Source: an uncultured Oscillospiraceae bacterium (GTDB taxonomy: Bacteria; Bacillota; Clostridia; Oscillospirales; Oscillospiraceae). From it: a stretch of DNA of 9,979 nt. The notes below the pieces were generated by a model that did not search any database, had not been told where the DNA came from, and saw nothing but the letters and a program-made list of their open reading frames with translations. Position 1 is the first letter of the stretch. Each line of letters opens with the position of its first letter. The DNA is taken from the NCBI GenBank assembly GCA_934668605.1, contig CAKUNY010000070.1, positions 1 to 9,979 on the forward strand, written 5' to 3'. Both the position numbers and the translations under genes were made by a program. Shown here one piece after another: positions 5,347 through 9,979 of this stretch.

Positions 5347-6561
5347 TCATACGGCGCTCCGGCTGCCCAGCCGGTAGGTCGACTGAACGGTCGCAAGCGC
5401 AAATACACTGAACGCAAAAAACGCCGCGTAGGCCGGCGCATAGCTTCCGGTGAGATCTGCGAACATGCCGGGCATGAAGGAAAAAACCAGACTTCCGAGC
5501 GCGTAGCACAGCTGGAATTGCTGGACGCGGCGGGAGACAAGCTCAATGGGGGAAAAGTCCGTCGCCCAAATGCTCAAGCCGACGGTGTTCAGCGGCACGC
5601 CCGCGCCATAGAGCACTGCGCTGAGATACAGAAGCGGCGCGCTGCGCAGCCCCGCCAGCACGCACAGCCCTACGCCCGTCAAAAGCATCGCCCCGAAAAT
5701 CCGATTGGTGCGCATGGCGCCAAGCCGGTCGCAGACAATCCCGTACGCACATTTTCCGGCCATCAGCATAAAGCCGAAAACAGACACGGCAAGCGACACC
5801 TGCATGCCGTCCATCCCCTCGGTCGTATACAGGATCATCATATGCGAAAATCCGGTAGAGGCAATTGCGCCGAGAAAGGCCATCGTCAGATACAGCGCAG
5901 CCCAGCGAAGGCGGCTGGGATGGATGCTGTGAAGCGCGGCTGCCTGCGCAGACTCCTGCTGCACCGTACCAAACGGCGCGCAATCGCAGCTCTGCGGGCT
6001 CTGGCGAATCAGAAGAAACACGAGCGCGGCGATCATCAGCGTCAGCCCCGCTTCGGCCAGAAAGCAGACGCGCAGAGAGTATTTTGTAATCAGAAGCGTC
6101 AGAATCGGCGCGAACGCAACCGTCGCAAATCCGGTTCCGGCGGAGCACAGGCCGATGGCCATCGCGCGATGGGAGGCGAACCAGCGCATCACGAGAATGG
6201 TTGCCGGAACCATCGAGCCGAGGCCGAGCGCCAGCCCGGATACTGCGCTTGCCAGAAAATATGCGCCGAGCGTTTTGGCTTCGGCATAGAGCGCAAACGA
6301 CAAAGCCGCAAGCAGCACCGACAGCGTCATCCCCGCCCGGTAGCCAACTTTTTTATAGTAAAGATTCACGCCGAACATGCACAGCAGATGCGCGACCGAG
6401 CGGACGGTGATCAGCATGGATGTCTGCGTGTTGGTAAAACCGTTCTGTGCAAGAATATACGGCTGGGTCACGGAAAAAGCGTTGACAGTCAAGCCGCTGC
6501 AAACCAGCAGCATCAGTGTGCTTCCCAGACAGACCGCCCAGGCTCTGTGAAATTTTTTCAT
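5347..6561 (-). CDS. MFS transporter (intact paralogue)
   Basis: This is a 404-residue major facilitator superfamily permease, the usual size for twelve transmembrane segments in two halves of six. It is hydrophobic throughout. The first cytoplasmic loop reads NLYYKKVGYRAGMTL (66-80), a loose version of the MFS loop signature, and the equivalent loop in the second half contains GIVCDRLGAMRTNRIFG (274-290). A charged, less hydrophobic stretch at about 187-220 is the expected central cytoplasmic loop. Overall character resembles oxalate/formate-antiporter-like or CynX-like MFS groups, but no substrate can be assigned. The ATG at 6561 has a strong GGAGGG site, and a well-formed promoter and a terminator bracket it, so it is probably monocistronic. 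The adjacent copy is a pseudogene. Nothing nearby supplies a metabolic clue to the cargo. Confidence 0.92.
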   Translation of the reverse strand: MKKFHRAWAVCLGSTLMLLVCSGLTVNAFSVTQPYILAQNGFTNTQTSMLITVRSVAHLLCMFGVNLYYKKVGYRAGMTLSVLLAALSFALYAEAKTLGAYFLASAVSGLALGLGSMVPATILVMRWFASHRAMAIGLCSAGTGFATVAFAPILTLLITKYSLRVCFLAEAGLTLMIAALVFLLIRQSPQSCDCAPFGTVQQESAQAAALHSIHPSRLRWAALYLTMAFLGAIASTGFSHMMILYTTEGMDGMQVSLAVSVFGFMLMAGKCAYGIVCDRLGAMRTNRIFGAMLLTGVGLCVLAGLRSAPLLYLSAVLYGAGVPLNTVGLSIWATDFSPIELVSRRVQQFQLCYALGSLVFSFMPGMFADLTGSYAPAYAAFFAFSVFALATVQSTYRLGSRSAV

Positions 6562-6575
6562 AGCGTGCCCTCCAA

Positions 6576-6605
6576 GGTCCGTATTTTTTGCGTTTTACGG
6601 GTACC
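6576..6605 (-). promoter_or_regulatory. Inverted repeat in the leader of the intact MFS gene
   Basis: GGTCCGTA (6576-6583) and TACGGGTACC (6596-6605) are inverted repeats with a 2-nt bulge and a 12-nt loop, just downstream of the -10 element and upstream of the ribosome site. The arms are conserved in the decayed copy. It may be an operator or a leader hairpin. Confidence 0.4.
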
Positions 6606-6609
6606 ATTC

Positions 6610-6638
6610 AGTATAGCCAAAAATGGATGCTTTGTAAA
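6610..6638 (-). promoter_or_regulatory. Sigma-70-type promoter of the intact MFS gene
   Basis: On the minus strand TTTACA (complement of 6633-6638) and TATACT (complement of 6610-6615) are separated by 17 bp. Transcription would begin near 6603, leaving a leader of about 40 nt that contains the inverted repeat and a GGAGGG ribosome site. Confidence 0.78.
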
Positions 6639-6647
6639 TCCTTGCAG

Positions 6648-6686
6648 AAAAAAAGACCGGCCCCGCCGGAAAAACCGGGAGGCCGG
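6648..6686 (-). terminator. Intrinsic terminator after prfA
   Basis: On the minus strand CCGGCCTCCCGG (complement of 6675-6686) pairs with CCGGCGGGGCCGG (complement of 6657-6669) with one bulged C and one U-G pair, around a 5-nt loop. TC and seven T (complement of 6648-6654) follow. It is a textbook GC-rich stem and lies 36 bp after the prfA stop. Confidence 0.88.
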
Positions 6687-6721
6687 AGACGCGCTTCCTT
6701 GTTTGCACTTCTGTAAGGACA

Positions 6722-7801
6722 TCAATCCGCGTCGCTGCTGTTCTGAAGCTTCGAGGCCTGATCGGCGGTGACGAGCGCGTCGATGAGCTCGTCTAAATTG
6801 CCGTCCATGATCGAGTCGATCTTATAGAGCGTCAAGCCGATGCGGTGATCGGTCACGCGGCCCTGCGGGAAATTATACGTGCGGATGCGCTCGTTGCGCA
6901 TGCCGGTGCCGACCTGGCTGCGGCGCTCATTCGTCACGGCGGAGTTGATGCGCTCCTGCTCGATCTCATATAATTTGGAGGCCAGCATCTGCATGCACTT
7001 TTCGCGGTTCTGCACCTGCGAGCGCTCCTCCTGACACGAGACGACAATGCCGGACGGCTTGTGGATCAGGCGCACGGCGGAGGATGTTTTGTTGATGTGC
7101 TGCCCGCCCGCACCGGAAGAGCGGAAGACCTGCATCTCGATATCCTCCGGGCGGATATCGACCTCGGCCTCCTCCATCTCGGGAAGCACCGCGACAGTTG
7201 CCGTCGAGGTGTGGACTCTGCCGCCGGACTCTGTTTCCGGCACGCGCTGCACGCGGTGCACACCAGATTCAAACTTGAGTCTGGAATACGCCCCGTCGCC
7301 GTCAATTTCAAAATCCGCTTCCTTGACGCCGCCGAGCTCTGTTTCGTTGTAGTTGAGTAATGTCACCTTCCAGCCCTTCGACTGCGCGTACATGGTGTAC
7401 ATCCGATACAGGCTGTGGGCAAACAGCGCGCTTTCCTCGCCGCCCACGCCGCCGCGAATCTCCACAATGACGCTCTTGTCGTCGTTCGGGTCGCGCGGCA
7501 GAAGCAGGATCTTGAGCTCCTGCTCCAATTCCTCCAGCTGCTTTTTTAAGGCCGTGTATTCCTCCTGACAAAGCGCCTTCATCTCCGCGTCCAGCCCGCC
7601 CGCGTCCAGCATTTCGCGCAGTTCGTCCGCCTCTTCTTTCGCTTTGCAGTAGCTCCGGTAGGCTGTCACAACGGGCTCTAAGCGCTTTTGCTCGCGCAAA
7701 AGCTTCGAGGCCGCCTTGGGGTCGGCGTAAAAATCCGGCTGCCCAGCGCGCTCGGCCATCTCCATGTATCGTTCTTCCACAAGTCGCAGTTTTTCCAGCA
7801 T
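6722..7801 (-). CDS. prfA: Peptide chain release factor 1
   Basis: RF1 recognises UAA and UAG in the ribosomal A site and triggers hydrolysis of peptidyl-tRNA. The ATG at 7801 is chosen because GAGGA lies 5 nt upstream and it gives 359 residues, the usual RF1 length; the frame remains open to 8023 but that extension is not conserved-looking. A helical N-terminal domain (about 1-100) is followed by GGVGGEES (117-124). The codon-recognition loop has Pro188-Glu189-Thr190, the P-x-T type of RF1, not the SPF of RF2. GAGGQ (230-234) carries the catalytic GGQ motif whose glutamine is normally methylated by PrmC. In many bacteria prmC follows prfA directly; here a terminator follows instead. A well-formed promoter precedes it. 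Confidence 0.97.
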   Translation of the reverse strand: MLEKLRLVEERYMEMAERAGQPDFYADPKAASKLLREQKRLEPVVTAYRSYCKAKEEADELREMLDAGGLDAEMKALCQEEYTALKKQLEELEQELKILLLPRDPNDDKSVIVEIRGGVGGEESALFAHSLYRMYTMYAQSKGWKVTLLNYNETELGGVKEADFEIDGDGAYSRLKFESGVHRVQRVPETESGGRVHTSTATVAVLPEMEEAEVDIRPEDIEMQVFRSSGAGGQHINKTSSAVRLIHKPSGIVVSCQEERSQVQNREKCMQMLASKLYEIEQERINSAVTNERRSQVGTGMRNERIRTYNFPQGRVTDHRIGLTLYKIDSIMDGNLDELIDALVTADQASKLQNSSDAD

Positions 7802-7823
7802 AGCTTCCTCGCATGCGCCCCAA

Positions 7824-7851
7824 TTCACGGGGCAAATTTTTCTGCTATCAT
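7824..7851 (+). promoter_or_regulatory. Possible promoter for the polysaccharide deacetylase gene
   Basis: TTCACG (7824-7829) and TATCAT (7846-7851) are separated by 16 bp. The match is moderate and the leader to the GTG start would be about 78 nt. Its -10 overlaps the -10 of the divergent prfA promoter. I see no better plus-strand promoter in the gap. Confidence 0.3.
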
Positions 7852-7878
7852 CATACTCTATTTTTCCCCCGCCGTCAA
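7850..7878 (-). promoter_or_regulatory. Sigma-70-type promoter of prfA
   Basis: On the minus strand TTGACG (complement of 7873-7878) and TATGAT (complement of 7850-7855) are separated by 17 bp, a close consensus match. The leader to the ATG at 7801 is about 40 nt. Confidence 0.75.
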
Positions 7879-7935
7879 ATATTCGCGCCGCTTTTGCACA
7901 TACTAGCCCTGATTTTACGGAAGGGAAGCGGCGCT

Positions 7936-8634
7936 GTGAAAAAAATTCTGGCAGTTCTGGCGGCAATTTCGCTCCTGGCTTCCTGCGCGCCAAGCGCCGA
8001 AGCGGGCAACACAAAAGAAGCAAAGGGCTGCATCGCCCTGACGTTTGACGACGGCCCTTCGGGCGCGATCACGGAGCGGCTTTTAGACGGCCTTACGGCG
8101 CGGAACGTGAAGGCGACGTTTTTCCTCTGCGGCTACCGCATCGAAAAATATCCCGAAATCGCGCAGCGCATGGCCAGCTGCGGCCACGAGCTGGGGCTCC
8201 ACTCCAACCGGCACGATTATATGCAGCACATGACAAAAGAAGAGGCGCTCGACGATCTTTCCGAGTGCCAGAGCATCCTCACCGAGACGACCGGCGTGAC
8301 GGCAAAGCTCTTCCGCCCGCCGGGAGGGCTCTATTCGCAGGATCTGCTGGCCGCGTCGAAGGAGCTCGGCCTTTCCGTCGTGTTTTGGTCGGTCGATCCG
8401 CACGACTGGGACAAAGAGAAATCTGCGCAGGTGCTGCCGTATTTACTTTCGCATGCGGCGGCGGGTGATGTGATTCTGATGCACGACCTCACGGAGCACT
8501 CCGTCTCTGCCGCGCTTTCCTTCATCGATACGATGCGCGCGCGGGGCTTTGAGTTCTGCACCGTCTCCGAGCTCGCCGCGCTTTCCGGCGTGACACTTGC
8601 CCCCGGAACGTATTATAACCGTTTCCCGCATTGA
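7936..8634 (+). CDS. Polysaccharide deacetylase (NodB domain), predicted lipoprotein
   Basis: CE4/NodB enzymes remove N- or O-acetyl groups from peptidoglycan, chitin-like or other envelope glycans. The GTG at 7936 is chosen because it begins a classic lipoprotein signal: two lysines, a hydrophobic core and lipobox LASC (14-17), with Cys17 the predicted lipidated residue. An AGGGAAG sequence lies upstream, and earlier starts would bury the signal. The product has 232 residues. NodB motifs are complete: TFDDGP (36-41, Asp38 and Asp39), HSNRH (89-93, metal ligands His89 and His93), RPPGG (127-131), DPHDW (154-158) and LMHD (181-184, His183). The enzyme would be anchored outside the membrane after processing by LspA. 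The specific glycan is unknown; a peptidoglycan deacetylase is a reasonable guess. It is divergent from prfA, and the next gene has its own promoter at the stop codon. Confidence 0.92.
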   Translation: MKKILAVLAAISLLASCAPSAEAGNTKEAKGCIALTFDDGPSGAITERLLDGLTARNVKATFFLCGYRIEKYPEIAQRMASCGHELGLHSNRHDYMQHMTKEEALDDLSECQSILTETTGVTAKLFRPPGGLYSQDLLAASKELGLSVVFWSVDPHDWDKEKSAQVLPYLLSHAAAGDVILMHDLTEHSVSAALSFIDTMRARGFEFCTVSELAALSGVTLAPGTYYNRFPH

Positions 8635-8659
8635 CGAACAGCGTCCCATCGATTAAAAT
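8631..8659 (+). promoter_or_regulatory. Sigma-70-type promoter of the 5-formyl-THF cyclo-ligase gene
   Basis: TTGACG (8631-8636) overlaps the TGA stop of the deacetylase gene, and TAAAAT (8654-8659) follows after 17 bp. The leader to the ATG at 8689 is about 23 nt and contains AGGAGG at 8677-8682. Confidence 0.65.
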
Positions 8660-8688
8660 AGAGAAAAATAGCTTACAGGAGGCGCATC

Positions 8689-9240
8689 ATGGACAAAAAG
8701 GAACTTCGCGCGCAGATCCGCGCAAAAAAGCGGGCTATGACGCCGGCGCAGGTAGAAGCATGCAGCGAAAAGCTGGCCGTGCTCTTCCGGGAGCATCCGC
8801 TCTATCAGCGAGCGAAAAGCATCTACGGCTACCTTCCCTACAACCAAGAGGTGCGCACCGTGCCGATGCTCCGCCAGGCGCAGGAGGACGGCAAGCGCGT
8901 GGCCGTGCCGAAGGTGTATGGCGACACAATGAAATTTCTCTGGCTGGACGATTTAGACGCCGTCGCGCCCGGCGCGTATAATATCCCCGAGCCCATCGCA
9001 GATGAGCCCGAGGCAGACGACGAGACGGCGCTGGTACTCATGCCCGGCCTTGCCTTCGACCCCGAAGGCCACCGCTGCGGCTACGGCGGCGGGTTCTACG
9101 ATAAATTCCTCGCCGCGCACCCGAACCACCCGACGCTTGCCCTGTGCTACGGCTTTCAGATGTTCGAGCATCTGGACGTGGACGCGCACGATATCCCGGT
9201 CGACGCAGTTTTATCTGCGGACGTGGAGGCGGGCGAATGA
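8689..9240 (+). CDS. ygfA: 5-formyltetrahydrofolate cyclo-ligase
   Basis: This cytoplasmic enzyme (also called methenyl-THF synthetase) uses ATP to convert 5-formyl-THF to 5,10-methenyl-THF, returning a stored folate form to one-carbon metabolism. The 183 residues match the family length. The N-terminal basic helix KKELRAQIRAKKRAM is typical. YNQEV (51-55) is the expected early block, and the ATP-binding region near the C-terminus contains MPGLAFDPEGHR (118-129) and GYGGGFYDKFL (131-141). DIPVDAVLSAD (168-178) forms the usual end. The ATG at 8689 has a perfect AGGAGG upstream. The stop overlaps the next start as ATGA, so the membrane protein that follows is translationally coupled. Confidence 0.95.
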   Translation: MDKKELRAQIRAKKRAMTPAQVEACSEKLAVLFREHPLYQRAKSIYGYLPYNQEVRTVPMLRQAQEDGKRVAVPKVYGDTMKFLWLDDLDAVAPGAYNIPEPIADEPEADDETALVLMPGLAFDPEGHRCGYGGGFYDKFLAAHPNHPTLALCYGFQMFEHLDVDAHDIPVDAVLSADVEAGE

Positions 9241-9827
9241 AATACGTCCTGCTGCTCATCTTCTGCGCGCTCGTGTTTCTTGTCTGCTTTCTGGTCGATA
9301 AGCTCCTTCAGAAGCTCTTTCCGAAGCACGAGCTGGAGAAAAGCAAATCCGTTGTGCGCCCGCCGCAAAAGAGCGCAACGTTTGGGGTTCTTCTTGTGTT
9401 CATTCCTCTGATGGCGCTTTTGTTCTGGATGCCGGAGGGCGGAGACACGCTTCTTACCATCTGCTGCGCCGGCGCGATGATCATGGGAGCGTTCCTGCTC
9501 TACACGTATTTTTCCGTCGCCATTTACTATGGCGAAGACAGCTTTCTTTATAAGACGCTTCGCGGCGGCAAAAAAGAATACCGCTACGCGGACATCCGAG
9601 GCCAGCGGAGCCTCATGACGCGCGGCGGCATCAACACGATTTTGTTTGTCGGAGAAGATGAGCTGAACCTCTACAGCGCCATGCAGAACCTGAACCCCTT
9701 TTTAAAAAAGGCGTTCTTCCGCTGGTGCGAGGAAAAGCATATCGACCCGGATTCTATTGAGAATAATCCCCGCATGTTCACGTGGTTCCCAGACCCCGAC
9801 GAAGAGAAGAAGCCCAGCGAAGCGTAA
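9237..9827 (+). CDS. Uncharacterised three-helix membrane protein
   Basis: I do not recognise a named family with certainty. The ATG at 9237 is chosen because it overlaps the preceding stop (ATGA) and has GGAGG at 9225-9229; an upstream in-frame start at 9144 lies inside the cyclo-ligase gene. The 196 residues have an N-terminal helix (about 3-20), a charged loop (21-46), and two more helices (about 48-65 and 71-97). A soluble C-terminal part of about 100 residues follows. It begins YYGEDSFLYKTLRGGKKEYRY and alternates short beta-like stretches, reminiscent of PH-like membrane proteins with a strand-rich domain after the helices; this is inference. The tail is acidic and proline-rich. Coupling to a folate gene may reflect cotranscription only. 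The next lipoprotein gene begins 20 nt later and probably belongs to the same transcript. Confidence 0.8.
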   Translation: MKYVLLLIFCALVFLVCFLVDKLLQKLFPKHELEKSKSVVRPPQKSATFGVLLVFIPLMALLFWMPEGGDTLLTICCAGAMIMGAFLLYTYFSVAIYYGEDSFLYKTLRGGKKEYRYADIRGQRSLMTRGGINTILFVGEDELNLYSAMQNLNPFLKKAFFRWCEEKHIDPDSIENNPRMFTWFPDPDEEKKPSEA

Positions 9828-9847
9828 CGCACGCAGGAGGTCTTGCA

Positions 9848-9979
9848 ATGAAAAAACGAACAGTTTTCATCTTGTTGACCCTACTTCTTTTGACCCTTTC
9901 CGCCTGCAAAAAGCAGCCGGAGCCCGCGATGGACACCCAAACCTCGCCCGCACAAACCGAACCCGCCGAGGAACCAGCT
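9848..9979 (+). CDS. Predicted lipoprotein, N-terminal part
   Basis: The gene runs off the window, leaving 44 codons. The ATG at 9848 has AGGAGG at 9835-9840 with 7-nt spacing. The signal has Lys2, Lys3 and Arg4, then a leucine-rich core, then lipobox LSAC with Cys20 as the predicted lipidated residue. The mature start KKQPEPAMDTQTSPAQTEPA is a low-complexity Pro/Glu/Gln/Thr linker of the kind that tethers surface domains. The function lies in the missing part and cannot be judged. Confidence 0.85.
   Translation, partial: MKKRTVFILLTLLLLTLSACKKQPEPAMDTQTSPAQTEPAEEPA

Larger units (their letters stand above)
5293..6656 (-). repeat. Tandem duplication, intact copy
   Basis: This is the partner of 4199-5266 and contains terminator tail, promoter, leader inverted repeat, complete MFS gene and zinc-ribbon stub. 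It adjoins prfA, whose terminator provides the T-run at its upstream end. The copies differ by many substitutions spread over the length, so the event is not recent. Confidence 0.85.

Noticed and set aside
4216..6561. Two-gene heteromeric transporter or small multidrug pair made of the adjacent MFS frames
   Set aside because: The left copy has a large internal deletion, frameshifts and a nonsense codon, so it is a degraded paralogue and not a partner subunit.
5518..6771. 417-codon plus-strand open frame opposite the intact MFS gene and the end of prfA
   Set aside because: Long antisense frames are common in GC-rich coding DNA. The composition is His/Arg/Gln-rich, no ribosome binding site stands out, and it crosses two terminator and promoter regions of real minus-strand genes.
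7802..7935. Possible riboswitch or small RNA in the prfA/deacetylase gap
   Set aside because: The gap is short, holds promoter-like elements, and I see no extended stem structure or known riboswitch core.
7802..8023. N-terminal extension of prfA
   Set aside because: It would run through the prfA promoter and antisense to the deacetylase signal peptide. The RF1 family length and ribosome site fit the ATG at 7801.

Overview
The window looks like chromosomal DNA of a fairly GC-rich Clostridia bacterium, most likely an Oscillospiraceae-type gut anaerobe. That placement rests on the lspA-rluD pair, strong AGGAGG ribosome binding sites, TTG/GTG starts, clostridial-type transporters, and a short palindromic repeat that resembles intergenic repeats I associate with this group. 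No database search was possible. I see no CRISPR array, rRNA, tRNA, transposase, phage gene or recognisable defence system.

Layout. Plus strand, 1-1695: the 3' end of a membrane protein (possibly a QueT-like ECF transporter S component), then lspA (lipoprotein signal peptidase) overlapping an RluD-type pseudouridine synthase gene, closed by a perfect 16-bp terminator-like hairpin. At 1717-1822, between convergent genes, is a 106-bp nested palindromic element. Minus strand, 1846-7801, read from the right: prfA (release factor 1) with its own promoter and terminator; an intact MFS transporter gene; a decayed tandem copy of it; a zinc-ribbon/coiled-coil membrane protein; an AEC-family permease; and a Nudix hydrolase. 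Plus strand, 7936-9979: a lipoprotein polysaccharide deacetylase, 5-formyltetrahydrofolate cyclo-ligase, a translationally coupled three-helix membrane protein, and the start of another lipoprotein.

The most informative region is 4199-6686, a tandem duplication. The repeated unit runs from a terminator tail through a sigma-70-type promoter and the MFS gene into the first codons of the zinc-ribbon gene. The copy beside prfA is intact. The copy beside the zinc-ribbon gene has lost about 300 bp, carries a second 1-nt frameshift, and has a TCG-to-TAG stop near its 3' end, yet its promoter is still well formed. That promoter may now mainly serve the downstream zinc-ribbon, AEC and Nudix genes.

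Most of the rest is housekeeping: lipoprotein maturation (LspA, whose substrates would include the two predicted lipoproteins here), rRNA modification, translation termination and folate metabolism. I found no convincing previously undescribed multi-gene system. The best leads are the nested palindrome with a compensatory base-pair change, the decaying duplication, and the uncharacterised zinc-ribbon/coiled-coil protein.
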